A DNA stretch of 64,000 nucleotides, from positions 147,230,001 to 147,294,000 of the forward strand of contig CM077670.1 in the NCBI GenBank assembly GCA_039707655.1, written 5' to 3'. The notes below the pieces were generated by a model. That model saw nothing but the letters and a program-made list of their open reading frames with translations. It ran no database searches and was not told the DNA's origin. Source of the stretch: Elymus sibiricus (taxonomy: Eukaryota > Streptophyta > Magnoliopsida > Poales > Poaceae). Shown here piece by piece: positions 10,959 to 22,205 of the stretch; position 1 is the first letter of the stretch, and every line of letters begins with the position of its first letter. The position numbers were made by a program, and so were the translations under genes.

Positions 10959-12698
10959 TGTTGGAAATATGCCCTAGAGGCAATTAATAAAGTGTTTATT
11001 ATCATATTTCTCCGTTCATGATAATGGTTTATTATTCATGCTAGAATTGTATTGACCAGAAACTTAATACATGTGTGGATAATAGACAAATACTATGTCC
11101 CTAGTATGCCTCTACTAGACTAGCTCGTTGATCAAAAGATGGTCAAGGTTTCCTGACCATGGACATGAGTTGTCATTTGATAACGGGATCACATCATTAG
11201 GAGAATGATGTGATGGACATGACCCAACCGTTAGCATAGCAAATGATCGTTCAGTTTATTGCTATTGCTTTCACTATGTCAAATACACGTTCCTCTGACC
11301 ATGAGATCATGCAACTCCCGGATACCGTAGGAATACTTTGGGTGTATCAAACGTCACAACGTTACTGGGTGATTATAAAGGTGCACTACAGGTATCTCCG
11401 AAAGTGTTTGTTGAGTTGGCATGGATCGAGATTGGGATTTGTCACTCCGACTATCGGAGAGGTATCTCTGGGCCCTCTCGGTAATACAGCATCACAGAAG
11501 CCTTGCAAGCACCGTGACTAAAGAGTTAGTTGCAAGATGATGTATTACGGAATAAGTAAAGAGACTTGCCGGTAACGAGATTGAACTAGGTATTGGATAC
11601 CGACGATCGAATCTCGGGCAAGTAACATACCGCCAGACAAAGGGAACAACGTATGTTGACATATGAGGTTCACTGACAAAGATCTTCGTGGAATATGTAG
11701 GAACCAATATGAGCATCCAGGTTCCGCTGTTGGTTATTGACCGGAGAGTCGTCTCGATCATGTCTACATCATTCCCGAACCCGTAGGGTCCGCACACTTA
11801 AGGTCCGATGACGATTTAGTATTATATGAGTTATGTGATTGGTGGCCGAAGTTTGTTCGGAGTCCCGGATGAGATCACGGACATGACGAGGAGTCTCGAA
11901 ATGGTCGAGAGGTAAAGATTCATATATTGGAAGGCTATATTCGGACGTCGGAAAGGTTCCGAGTGATTCGGGTATTTTTCGGAGTACCGGGGAGTTACGG
12001 GAATTCACCGGGAGAAGTAATGGGCCTTATTGGGCCATACGGGAAAAGGAGAGGCAGGCCACGTGAGGAGGCGCGCGCCCCCCCTTGCCCAAACCGAATT
12101 GGACTAGGGGAGGGGGCGCAGCCCCCTCTTTCCTTTCCCTCTCCCTTCCCCCTTTCCTACTCCGTATGGGAGGTGGAATCCTACTAGGACTAAGGAGTCC
12201 TAGTAGGACTCCTCACACTTGGCGCACCCCTAGGGGGCCGGCCTCCTCCCTCTCATCCTTTATATACGGGGGCAAGGGGGCACCCCAAAGTACACAATTG
12301 TCCCATAGCCGTGTGCGGTGCCCCGATCTCCGTTTTCCACCTCGGTCATATTTTCGGAGAGCTCAGGCAAAGCCCTGCCGGAATCACTTCACCGTCACCG
12401 TCGCCACGCCGTCGTGCTGACGGAACTCATCTACTACCTCGACGTCTTGCTGGATCAAGAAGGCGAGGAACGTCACCGAGCTGCACGTGTGTAGAACTCG
12501 GAGGTGCCATACGTTCGGTACTCGATCGGTGGAGCTCGAAGGATTGTTCGACTACATCAACCGCGTTGTGAGACGCTTCCGCTAACGGTCTACGAGGGTA
12601 CGTAGACACACTCTCCCCTCTCGTAGTGATGCATCTCCATGGATAGATCTTGCGTGAGCGTAGGAAATTTTTTGAAATTCATGCTCCGTTCCCCAACA
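10959..12698 (+). repeat. Angela/BARE 3' LTR
   Basis: It is the same length as the 5' LTR (1740 bp) and differs at about 19 sites by my reading. It is followed by the GATGC duplication at 12699-12703. The inverted repeat (12179-12208) and TATA region are retained. Confidence 0.96.
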
Positions 12699-12703
12699 GA
12701 TGC

Positions 12704-15696
12704 CACTCACCATCTTTGCCCCAGCCTTGAGCCGCTCCACGAGCTTGGTGAAGAAGTCGAGGTAGCTGGCGTTGTGGGTTTCGCGGGGGCCCTGGAGCCT
12801 CTCCTTGCAGATGGTGGCCAGGGCACCGCGGGCCCGGAGCTCGAGGGAGCAGAACATCTTGGTGCGCTCATGCTGCCGCCCCCGCGCCCGGTCCGCTTCC
12901 AACCTCGCCTGCTCGACAACATTGGAGACGTCGCCCACCTACTGCTGGAGGGAGGCTAGCTTTGCCTCGGCGGTGTCCTTGGCCTGCAATGCAGTCTTCC
13001 GCCGGTTCTCCACCTCCGTCAAGAGCTCCTCGAGGGCCTCGATCTCTCTTCCGAAGTTCTTCGCGCTTCTCTGTGAAGTGGTCCTCCTGGAACTTCAGCT
13101 TCTTGCTGTGATCCGCAACAAGCGCCATGCGGTTCCTCTCTATCCTCGCGTCGGCGTCCTCCTGGAGCTTCTTCTCCTTGGCCCCCAACTTGGCGTTGGC
13201 GGCCTTCATGCGCTTGGTGTAGGCGTCCTGGGCGGCAGTCACCTGGCGATCCAGCTTGTCCAGGAGCTCGCGCTCCGTGGACTGCTCGATCGCCGTCCGC
13301 GCGAGCTCCCGCTCGCGGATCGCGAGGTCGGCCTCCTAAGCCGCGAGCTCTTCCTCGTGGGAGGCGGCGGCCTTCTCCCGCGCCTGGAACTGCTACTCCT
13401 TCACGGCGCATCGCTCCTCGAGCACCCTCGTACGGGCCTCAGCCTCCTAGCGGTGCTTCTCGGCCGCTTCTGCCTCCCGGAGGGCACTCTCGAAGACCTC
13501 CTTCGCCTCGGCAGCCGACTTCTCGCGCTTCTCCTGTGCGACCTTGTCCTGGTGATGGCCCATCTTGATGGCGACGTCGAGCCGGCGCCACCCCTCTGCA
13601 AGGCGCAGGCGCTCCTCGGCGAGGCGCCCCTCGGCCTCCTGGAACTCCGCCTCGAGCTGGCCCAGAGCTCCCCTCGGGTCCGCAGGACCCCGCGCCAGAG
13701 CAGCGTGCAGTTGCGCACGAGTGTCATGGCCCAGGCAGGGTCTGACTCCTCACCAACCTCTGCCGACATGGCCTAGGAAGGGCCGGCGTCGTTCATCAGC
13801 AGCGGAGGATTCACCGGGGCCTCCTCCTCCTCCTCTTGCCACGACGGAACACCCCGCAGGCTTGCCGCACCCGCGGCGGGAACCTCACGCGCGGGCGAGT
13901 GTTGGGGGCTGCCTGAAGCGCCTCCGGCGTCCACAGCGCTCGGCGGAGGAGTTGGCACCTCCACCTCCCTCATCTCCATGTCCGCCCCTGCGGCGGGCAC
14001 CTCGGGAGCCATGGTGCCGCCTCCGGAGGCCGTCTCCCGAGGCTCGGCATCCCCAGCTTTAGGAGCCATGTCCATCTGCGGCTCTGGAGGGGCCGCTTGC
14101 TCCTTCTCCACCTCCTCGCGCTCCGTTCCGGCTTCAGAGCGGCGGGTGGCCTCTTCACACCCCTCGGCGCCCGCGGCGGGCGTCGGGGCCCCCTCCAAGA
14201 CAGGGGTCCTCTTTGTCATCTTCTTCTCCTTCTTCGTGGATGCCCTGCGCGAGGCGGAGGCTCAGCCCCAGGCTGTCGGGCCAACACAAAATTGAATAGG
14301 TAAGAGAGGCACTTACTCGTCATTGGCAACCCACTTCCTTTTCTTTAGGGCCGATGGCGGGCGGTCCTCGCTGTCGCCCTCGCGAGGCCTCCTCCTGAGA
14401 CCTGCTCCTGAGGTGCCCTTTTGAGGCCCGCCAGCCTCGTCCTCGGTAACGTCCTTCTCGGCGGGGGGCTCAGTTGTCCCTACGTCGGCGTCCATTTCCT
14501 CCACGCGCGGCTCGCCTGCCGTTGCGCTGGAGCTTCCTTCGCCACCCGCCTCGGCAGGACGGGAGGGCTCGACCCTGAACCGGGCATCGTCGTCGTCATC
14601 GTCATCATCATCCTCGAGTTCGCGAATGAGTTGGCGGCGGGTCCGCGTGACGGGGCCGCCATCGCTCCCCTCCGCGTCGCCGCCTGAGGCCTCGGAGTCG
14701 TCCAGGTCCCCCGAGCCAGGGACCACCATGATCCGGTTCTCGCGAGGCCCCTCATGGCCTTCCGGCACGAGGCCCCACTCGTCGAAGACCGGCATCTCCG
14801 CGATCAGCTCCTTGGTCCCCTTGCAGCGGTATAGTGGGAGCACGTCTTCAAGCGGGTCCCCCGCGGTGCCGCCGAGCATGATATGCATGATGCCATCCAC
14901 CACCTCCGACTTCAGGCTGGTGACGCTCAGCTGCATGGGGTCTTTCGAGCTAATAATTTTCCACACCGGGCGCGAGCGCAGCTGGAGTGGCGCTATGCAC
15001 CGCTGCAGGAACTCCTTGACGACCATCGCCCCCGTGAGGCGCGCCACCTTGTGGTCCGCCAGCCGCTCCCAGACGGGCGCAAGCCTCGGGTCGGTGAGCT
15101 TCTCGTGCTCCCACCCTGAGCTCTTCACGGCAGGGGCCGTCGGCTCCATCAGTAGCTGGTTGCGGTGGCGTGCGTCCATGTAGATCCAGCGCTGCCGGTA
15201 GCCTTCCACCATCTTCAGGATCTTCAGGCTGATGATGTCATTCTCCGTCGCCTTGACGGTGAGGAACGAGGCGCCCGTAGAGCGGTGGTTCGCCGCTAAA
15301 ATCCGCAGGCTGAAGAAGTAGCGGAAGGGTGCCACCTAGGGCATCACGCCCACGAAGGCCTCGCAGTAGAAGGCGAAGATGGCGAGGAGGAAGATGGAGG
15401 GCTTGGATCTGGTAGTGGGTGAGGATGGCGTTGAAGAAGTCCCAGAATGGCGGTACCAGGCCAGTGTAGATGCTGTGGATGAAGAAGGGGAACGTCGTCA
15501 CCTCCAGATCACACCGCGCGCGCGCGCCCGGCCAGATCTTCGTCACCCCGTTCTCGTTCTGGTCGCCGGCGACCATCGAGAGTACCTAGTCCAGGCCCTC
15601 TCGGTTCACGATGATGGAGTACTGCAGAGCTGGCTCCACAGCCGGTGCGCTCGGCGCCGCGGCCGCCGCCTTGCCTTTCTTGCCGGCGGGCGCCAT
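12704..15696 (-). pseudogene. Antisense transposase_28-like gene, main part (family A)
   Basis: The minus strand starts at an ATG at 15696 (MAPAGKKGKAAAAAP). It then has a stop, a frameshift near 15390 and another stop before an open stretch ending at 14313. The region WPGARARCDLEVTTFPFF through SLRILAANHRSTG has the look of the grass putative gypsy-type transposon domain. A disordered acidic middle (LEDDDDDDDDD) and a Pro/Ala-rich part follow. Then comes a coiled coil (AKLGAKEKKLQEDADARIER) and a segment (YLDFFTKLVERLKAGAK) that meets the Angela insertion. Function is unknown. Overlapping plus-strand ORFs, including one of 334 codons, are GC-driven shadows. Confidence 0.7.
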
Positions 15697-15987
15697 TGCT
15701 ACGCGGTGAAGCTTGAGAAGCGAAAGAGGAAGGAGCAGTGCTCGGGGAAGGAGGTGCGAGAGATCAGGCGTTGGAGGAGAAAGTAGAAGGGAAGCAATGA
15801 TGGCCTGTGCCCTACGCGGGCAGGCTTTATGGCAGACGCGGGCGGTTACCAAGGCGGAGTGGGGAAATGGGGGCATCCCACATCCCGTCGTGCGGCACGC
15901 GTCAACCTGGGCCCCGCAGTCTGTCAGGGCCCGCGCTGTTTCACTCCCAACGGACGGGAACGTGCGCGGCATGGGCCCGGGGGCTAC
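15697..15987 (+). other. Spacer and polypurine tract before family A 3' LTR
   Basis: This holds the presumed promoter and 5' UTR region of the antisense gene, and ends in CCCGGGGGCTAC (15976-15987), the polypurine tract of the element. A G-rich tract ending in GGCTAC or GAGCTAC also precedes the family B LTR at 51943-51954. I see no other gene. Confidence 0.6.
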
Positions 15988-16875
15988 TGGCGGGCCATTA
16001 GGAACCAGGGTACCCCGGCCCATCTACCTGCGGCCCAGGAACGACGCCTGGCGAAGGCCCAAGACGTGACCCATCTAAAGGCGCCGCGAAGCGAAGACAT
16101 CTCCCAAGGCGCCGGCCTCGTGAGGACCCCTCCTCAAGGCTCAGGCCACCAAGACTCAGCCACAGGAGCGATCGAGACCTCGCGAGGCTGCCTCCTGAGG
16201 CGGCCCCCCGAGGCAGCCGCCCGAGGCCATCCGAGACTGATGTCGACTGCGCGGTCCTGTGCCCACCACGTGGGTGACGCGCGTGGCGATGAACGAAGGC
16301 AGAGGCCGCGCTAGCGGGCGTGGATAGAGAAGCTTTCCTCTTTGGTGCTAAAGGAGCAGCCCCATCTGCCCATCCCCAAAGCAAGTCCCAAGGACTGCCC
16401 GTTTGGTGATAGAAGACCGAGACAGCAAGGCGCGCAGGGCGGAGGTCATCACCGAGCCCACCGGCGTGTCATAGATCAACTTTTGCAGGCGAAGACCGCC
16501 TTTAGTCAGGATACACTGAGCGCCTATCCCCTTTCAAAACCCGCCAAGTGTGGCAACCCTTCCCGCCTAAGTTTTGGGGGAAGAGGACCAGGGCGGCTAT
16601 AAAAGGGGCAGAGCTGCCATTGTAGAGGGGATCGGATCCTCTGCTTCCTACCTTGTATGCGAGAACATCTTCTTGCCAGAGCAGTCCCGACCACAAGTAG
16701 GAGTAGGGTTTTACACCGCATGGTGGCCAGAACCTGGGTAACCGTTGTGTCCCCTATCGTGCTCCCGCGTAGCGCTCTCGCCGTAGCCTCGCCGTGGTCA
16801 CCTTTGGTCGAAAAGAACCAGCTCGCGCGGCCCCAGTGTTTGAACCCCTAGATCCCTGGAGTCCCGGCTCCGACA
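15988..16875 (+). repeat. Family A 3' LTR
   Basis: The 888-bp LTR starts TGGCGGGCC after the polypurine tract and ends CTCCGACA. It shares long similarity with 57159-58032, including GGAACCAGGGTACC near the start, the promoter block and a GGTGGCC..AACCTGGGTA stretch near the end. A canonical TATAAAA at 16598-16604 lies in an AAGAGGACCA...AAAGGGGCAG context. The start is chosen from the polypurine tract and the TG terminus; its exact base is uncertain because the related copy is mutated there. Confidence 0.75.
16598..16604 (+). promoter_or_regulatory. TATA box of family A LTR
   Basis: TATAAAA followed by GGGGCAG is embedded in a block shared with the LTR at 57159-58032. There the same position reads TACAAAA (57727-57733), a change expected to weaken initiation. 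Confidence 0.75.
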
Positions 16876-18840
16876 TACACAAGTTCAGCATGTTTATGCA
16901 TCCAAATGATTGAGAGATCACAAGCTAATATTCATAGCCAACATTCACAATCAACAACTGAAAAGATTCACGTATACAAGTTCAGCATGTTTATGCATCC
17001 AAATGATTGAGAGAACACAGCCAATATCCTCCATCGACACACTTTAATTACCTGGGGTGCAGACTGGTTAAGTGGTGTTCACTCGGTGGTACTTCTTGCT
17101 AAAATTATTGCTTGACTGAGCAAACTTTCGAGTACATAAGAGGCAGCACAGATAATCTGAACTTTGCTTGTAGGTTATCCTCACGATGGTGGCCTCGATG
17201 CCGCGAGAGGTTTGGGCATCTTGGCCACTACTTTCATCCAACTAGTTTACTGGCTCATCTTGGTCCCGTAGCTCGCCAAAATTCTACCATGCAGACAAGG
17301 AGGCGGTGGACAAAATGAACAGCCCAAAGTTTTTTTGCAGTTGAACTGAAATGGATCATCCCTGGAGTGTGGACTGGTTAAGTGGTGTTCACTCTAGCAC
17401 TTCTTGTCAACATCGATGCTTGTCTGCGTGAACTTTGGAGTACATAGGAGCTAGCATAAGTATCTGACCATCTGATCTTTTTGTGCAGTTCTACTGAAAT
17501 CGGCAACGTAACGCTTTGCTTGTAGGGTCTTCCCATTAATGTTGCATATGTTCTCAGTTCTGAGATTGACATGGAACATTACGAGATGATACGCTTAATG
17601 TTTCCTGTGAGTTGAGGCTCCAAGTTACACCTTTTATAAAGCTATAAAGCTATGCTGCCTCATCTTGGGTCTGTGGCTCGCCAAGACTCTTACCTTGCAG
17701 GCAAGAAAGGAGGCAGTGAAGGCAATAAACCACCCACTGTGATTGTCATGCTTATTATCTACTCATGGATTAGATTCATCAAAAAGGTGCCAATATTTCC
17801 TGCAGTCGAGCATCCCTGTTTGTACAGATATTGAGAAAGTGAAATTTATTATAATAGCAGCACTAGTTCACTAAACATATACTAACAAATAGAAGCATTG
17901 TGATTATCTTAATGGCTAAAGATAGCTACATAGTAGCCTTGCTTAAAGGGTGGTATTAGTTTATTTTATTAGTGGCATAGGCTCATCACGCAAAGAATTG
18001 GCACGTACATAAGTTACATTAGATTAACATGCAAAAGTAAAGCACTTTCTCATGACAGTAGCAAAACAGTAGCACAATACCTAATTACCAATAGATATGA
18101 CAAAGCACAACAATCAGGATGAAGGCCGTAGGCCGGTACCAACTTGTGTGAGGAAGCTTATCAATTAGTACTTCCTTTGACTGGAAGTAGAGATAAGCGA
18201 CTGACAGGAAAGTAAGGAGGCAGTTGAGGCAATGAACCACACAAAGTCTTTGTGCAGTTCCACTAAAATCAAGCATCCCTGTTGGCACATATATTAAGAA
18301 AGTGAGATTACTATAATAGTGGCACTGGTTGATGAAACATACACTAACAAATAGAAGCATCCTCATTATCTTAATGGGTAAAGATAGAAACATAGTAGCC
18401 TTGCTTAAAGAGAGGTATTAGTTCATTTTATCAGTGCCAATTAGCTCAACACGCAAAGCATTGCCATGTATCATCGATTGCAAAGATTTAATGTGCAAAG
18501 ATAAAGCACTTTCTCATGACAGTAGCAAAACAGTAGCACGATACCAATTGAGATGACAGAACACTAATCTGAATTAAGGATGTAGGAGGGTACCAACCTG
18601 CGCGAAGAAAATTATTCAAGTAATTCCAGAAGAGAAGATAAAGCACTGACTGGAATCATTCCCCCCTTTCTTTCCTGTTTGAACCAAGTACAAGATTTGA
18701 CTGCATGAAGTAGCTTTACCTCTAATAATGGAAAAAAAAAGGTGGCGTTGGACCAGCCGATCGAGCCTAGCTACGTGGGGGGCTGAGAGGTAGAAAATGA
18801 TGGACACGCAGCAACGTGGGGAGCTGGGGTAGTAGAGTAA
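16876..18840. other. Low-copy-looking DNA with repeated segments
   Basis: A 40-bp segment containing AAGTTCAGCATGTTTATGC occurs at about 16880 and 16978. A GGACTGGTTAAGTGGTGTTC-like segment occurs near 17059 and 17370. A block with ACTAACAAATAGAAGCAT and CTCATGACAGTAGCAAAACA occurs at about 17830-18075 and 18290-18540. A short exon-like motif recurs near 17290, 17700 and 18210; on the minus strand it reads like STAQRLCVVHCLNCLLTFLS in one copy. No known domain, LTR or terminal inverted repeat is evident. It could be a decayed host sequence or an uncharacterised element. Confidence 0.5.
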
Positions 18841-18864
18841 GGCCGGTTTCGAAGGAAGATATAC

Positions 18865-19088
18865 CTGAAGGTCGTCGGGGTCTGGCTAGGTGGGGGACAG
18901 AAGGCCGAATCCGCTCACACTACGGCAGCGACGAAGGGATCGGAGGACCTCCCGCGCTGGCACTTGGTCAGAGTTGACGGTGCGCTCGGCAGAGGGACTC
19001 CTCCCTCGCCGTCGACGACGGCCTAAACACCGCACCTCCTCCCCTTCCCCGGCGAAGGGGATGTGTCCGGATCTGTGACCAGCGGTGA

Positions 19089-19139
<51 letters not shown>

Positions 19140-19195
19140 ACGGCTATCTTGCTTAGATCTGGAGAGGACGAGAGCGTGTGAATAGAGCAACCCTA
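18865..19195 (-). other. Putative minus-strand first exon (non-coding leader)
   Basis: Read on the minus strand, a TATA box (19221-19229) is followed about 30 bases later by a leader of roughly 330 bases. It includes a long CT repeat and a C/G-rich part, and ends at a plausible splice donor CAG|GTATAT (exon edge 18865). There is no ATG in the leader. This resembles a plant 5' UTR exon followed by a 5' UTR intron, but no downstream coding exon was identified. It may be an orphan promoter, a lncRNA or a gene fragment. Confidence 0.4.
19091..19137. repeat. AG dinucleotide microsatellite
   Basis: A perfect run of 23.5 AG units. It reads as CT on the minus strand, inside the putative leader; CT repeats are common in plant 5' UTRs. 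Confidence 0.98.
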
Positions 19196-19220
19196 GCAAG
19201 CAAGCGCGGAGGCTCCTGCC

Positions 19221-19229
19221 TATATATAC
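19221..19229 (-). promoter_or_regulatory. Candidate TATA box, minus strand
   Basis: TATATATAC on the plus strand gives TATATATA on the minus strand, in a GC-rich neighbourhood, spaced properly from the CT-rich putative leader. The flanking 19231-19620 is AT-rich and contains no gene that I can support. Confidence 0.4.
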
Positions 19230-20135
19230 ATATAGTGGAGTAGTTTTCTTTTTTCACTCCATTAAAACAATCGTTTAAAATTGTGTACGTGCCAGGTCGC
19301 ACTTTGTAACGTTCACATCTGGTACTCGACCCTCCATTAAGTGACCAAACACCCCCTCATAAAATTTGTGAACAAGCCCACGGCTCAAATTATCGGAAAC
19401 ATGGGCTGCGCCAACATGCAATATTATTTATATTTTCTATGTACAGTTTGACCACATATATAAGTAGCAAACTTTTAATGCATGTCACCAAAAATTATAA
19501 TGTTGGATTCCTATTTTTATGGATTATTTATTTTGCTACATACAATTTATATTTTATTAGTTAAAATTATGGTCAAAATATAACACAAAATATGAGGGGA
19601 CTACTACTCAGCAGTACTAATAGTAGACACGCTTGACCGCTTGGTAGCCCCTCGGTCGTCAAAACTGTTTCTATGACAAGCCGCTCTATTCCATTGTTTC
19701 ACGGGTATGCGGGCCATCAAGCATCCGGGCCTGAGTGTCATCCACCAAATCACAGTGAGGTGTTACAGGCTACACTCACCAGTCACCCCGGTGTGGCAGT
19801 CATGACCCATCATATCACAAAACCCATACCTTTACCAGCAGTGTAAAGCGGCCTGCTAAGTTAGACGGACAAAGCAACCATCATTTCACCGGAACGCTTG
19901 CTCAATCCCTTTCTCCCCTCTATCTTCAAGAAAAACCACACTCCAGGGTACTCACTTCTGCCATTTTTCTTCTCTACCGATGAAGGAAAGGTGAGCGAAT
20001 CAGTGATGCTACTCTATTTTCTTTCCAAGATTCTTCTTTTTGTGAAGCACCGGCCGATCCTCATTGCCTATTCTTTTTCCGTTGTCATTGTGATTGTGGT
20101 TTCCTTTCGATTCCTTTCTGTTTGTCAGTTTATTC

Positions 20136-20639
20136 ATGGATCCTGGAGCACTGGGCAAAGAGTTGTCGGCGAACAACCCAATCAAGACAAAGATCTCCAG
20201 GAAGTGAGCACCGGCCAACGAGTTGGCGATGTTGGCGGGCTAACCCATGGACACGAAGAGCTCCAAGAAACAAGCACTGGCCAAAGGGTTGACGACGTTG
20301 GCGGACGAACTCCTGAACACAGAGAGCTCCAACAACAGCAAGGGCCCTACCGTGCCTACCCCAAAAAACCTAATGGCCACATATGAGAGGCTCAAGGCCG
20401 GGTTTGAGGAGATAGTCGCTGCGAGGAGCAGTGCTCCCCTGGCAAGACGATGGCCTTTGGAGGGATGGGATCCCCCGGTAAACTGCCCAAGGTAAAAAAA
20501 ATATTGGCTTACCATAATTGTGGTCTTTGATTATTTGCAATGTGCCTGCTAATATGTTAGGGTTGTTCAGCTACCGGTGGACGTCCTTGATGATGCCCAT
20601 GCCGTGGTCCGTCCTGTAGACAATGCCCAGAGATTGATG
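20136..20639 (+). pseudogene. Candidate 5' exons of a CACTA-encoded gene
   Basis: From ATG at 20136 one frame reads MDPGALGKELSANNPIKTK and continues, through TGA at 20205 and TAA at 20241, to LMATYERLKAGFEEIVAARS. It ends at a splice donor near 20492. A second exon (about 20561-20630) reads VVQLPVDVLDDAHAVVRPVD. The style matches the second gene of Triticeae Caspar-like CACTA elements as I remember it; this is not proven. Its first part is a threefold 60-66-bp repeat. The later segment 26902-29177 carries the 3' end of a CACTA element, consistent with one element split by the Gypsy insertion. Confidence 0.4.
20147..20338 (+). repeat. Threefold 60/66/66-bp tandem repeat in coding region
   Basis: Units start at 20147, 20207 and 20273, each with AGCACYGGCCAAMG-like beginnings and CTCCA(R)GAA-like ends. 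In one frame they encode STGQRV...LQEV, STGQRVGDVGG...LQET and STGQRVDDVGG...LQQQ. In the frame of the candidate gene they encode Ala/Lys-rich units with KTKISRK- and DTKSSKK-type basic stretches. Unit length is a multiple of three. Confidence 0.8.
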
Positions 20640-21127
20640 ACACGAAATAGTTGGTCGGGCTAATCTTTCAACATAGTTTGCATTGTGTTTAATTACCAGA
20701 TGCGTTTTATCAAACCACGTAGGGTCTGTGTGGGCGGTACTTGCTACTTATGTTTGTTAGTGAATCATGCGAACCCTCTTCGAGTTATGGAAACAGATGT
20801 ATCCTCACTTGCTTTTGATGTAATATATGGCATGCTGAGACGTAAGCTTGCACTGTCTACCATATAAGCAGGGGTTGTTTGATGATTCTTGGTGTCAAAC
20901 CTCGTCTGAATCCGCGCTGTGTCAGTAGGCTAGCTACTTTGCGAGCTATACTACTACTTGCAAACACTAACCAAAGAGGAACGTTGGGGCTGATCAGCTC
21001 GTTCTACACTAATAGGTTTGGTCGTCGATCTTTTGGAGGAAGCATGAATGAGTACTACTTTTGCAGTGCCTACAGAGTGTGTGTGTACATGTGTTAGAGA
21101 GGGGTTGTGGGATGAAGAGAGACCTGG
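20640..21127 (+). other. Intron-like or internal CACTA sequence without a supported gene
   Basis: No recognisable coding exon. A few short ORFs here lack domains. The segment ends in CCTGG (21123-21127) immediately before the reverse-oriented family B LTR, the candidate target duplication. The partner cannot be checked because the far end of that element is missing. Confidence 0.4.
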
Positions 21128-21598
21128 TGTCGGTGTAAAAACCGGAAAACCTCGAGGTAGGGGGTCCCGAGCTGTGGATCTCAGACAGATGGTAACAGGA
21201 ACAGGAAGACGATATTTACCCAGGTTCGGGCCCTCTTGATGGAGGTAAAACCCTACGTCCCGCTCTTGTTTATATTGATTGCGATGTATCCAGTACAGAG
21301 TTGATCTACCTCGAGATCGTATGATCTAGTCCTAAGGCTAGGTGAATGAGATTGTGTTGAGGTCCCTTCTGAGAGCTAAACCCTTTGGCTTATATACACG
21401 CCGGGTAGGGTATCTAGGGTTACAAGGTAGGTATCCAGGCGAGGAGGCAGCAGGGGAAGTCTTGGAGTAGACATCAAGTCTTCAGCAGATGTAATCTTGT
21501 TCTTCCGGAGTCCATCTTGATAAGAATGAGGGCCTACTGGCCCAGCCCGAGGAATATGGGCTGACTAGGTTGGTACCCCCCAGTCCTAGACACCGTCA
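21128..21598 (-). repeat. Family B 3' LTR, reversed
   Basis: The 471-bp LTR reads TGTCGGTGTAAAAACC at its left and CACCGTCA at its right, the reverse complement of the 494-bp LTRs at 30030 and 51955. The purine tract appears reversed as GTAGCCCCCGAAC just after it. It is shorter by small deletions. Confidence 0.88.
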
Positions 21599-22205
21599 GT
21601 AGCCCCCGAACTAGTCTTCTACGCCGAGGGCGATCTCTTCAACGGTGGCAACTTCGGATCTGAAGTCCTTGGCTTGACAGACGAGTTCCCGTTCGAAATT
21701 CCGGATCTCTTAGCTGCCCTTCTAAGGAGTGGTGTCTTGTAGACGAGGTTCAGCCGAGTTCTCTCCTCATCCGGGGTCATGAGTTTACTTAGCCTTGAAG
21801 GCTAGCCACCAAGGTGTGAACAGTACCCGATAGCCTGACAACTTTATCGAAGCGGCGGTACCCACGATGGGTCAGGTAGTTACTACCTATCTCAAATCAT
21901 GGTTCGAGGCTGCCTTTTTACTGGCACGTCCCGTCAAGGTGGGGATCATGCCCGTATTTTCAGGGATATGATCAAGATTTTGTTTCCCCCCATGCGTATA
22001 ACGGCATCTTCGGAGGAGGAGAGTGGCGTTTTTATTGGCGCGACAAGGGGGGCTCTTGGCCTTTCAGCGGCCTATAAGAGTAAAAAGCTGACAGAGCCAG
22101 TAGTTATGCTCTCATTTCCCTTGCCTTCTGCCTCCTCGAGCTCGAGCACCCAGATCCAATCTCGCCTCTTCCCACCTTTGCACACCCAAGCTTTCCCACC
22201 CAGCC

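Larger units (their letters stand above)
4114..12698 (+). mobile_element. Complete Angela/BARE/WIS-type Copia LTR retrotransposon
   Basis: The element is 8.6 kb with two 1740-bp LTRs that both begin TGTTGGAAATATGCCCTAG and end CCCCAACA, the termini of the BARE-1/WIS/Angela group. It has a primer-binding site, a long untranslated leader, Copia-order remnants of gag, protease, integrase, reverse transcriptase and RNase H, and a polypurine tract. GATGC duplications flank it. I count about 19 differences between the LTRs, which indicates a recent insertion. All coding domains carry lesions, so this copy cannot encode its own proteins. It is nested in the antisense gene of a family A Gypsy element. 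Confidence 0.97.
3316..16875 (+). mobile_element. Family A Gypsy (Tat/Retand-like) element, 3' portion, split by Angela
   Basis: This is the 3' part of an LTR retrotransposon in plus orientation. It consists of non-coding internal DNA (3316-3841), a minus-strand transposase_28-like gene (3842-4113 and 12704-15696), a polypurine tract, and a 3' LTR (15988-16875). The Angela Copia element (4114-12698) sits inside the gene with a perfect 5-bp target duplication, so the two halves were once continuous. The 5' LTR and gag of this copy lie left of the window. Related LTR and gag sequences occur at 57159-59720, which assigns both to one family. The Tat/Retand affiliation is inferred from the antisense gene and primer-site type. 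Confidence 0.7.

Noticed and set aside
12772..13776. 334-codon plus-strand ORF
   Set aside because: It is the opposite-strand shadow of the GC-rich antisense gene of family A. It is Leu/Arg-rich with no domain, and the minus strand carries the recognisable coiled coil and C-terminal block.
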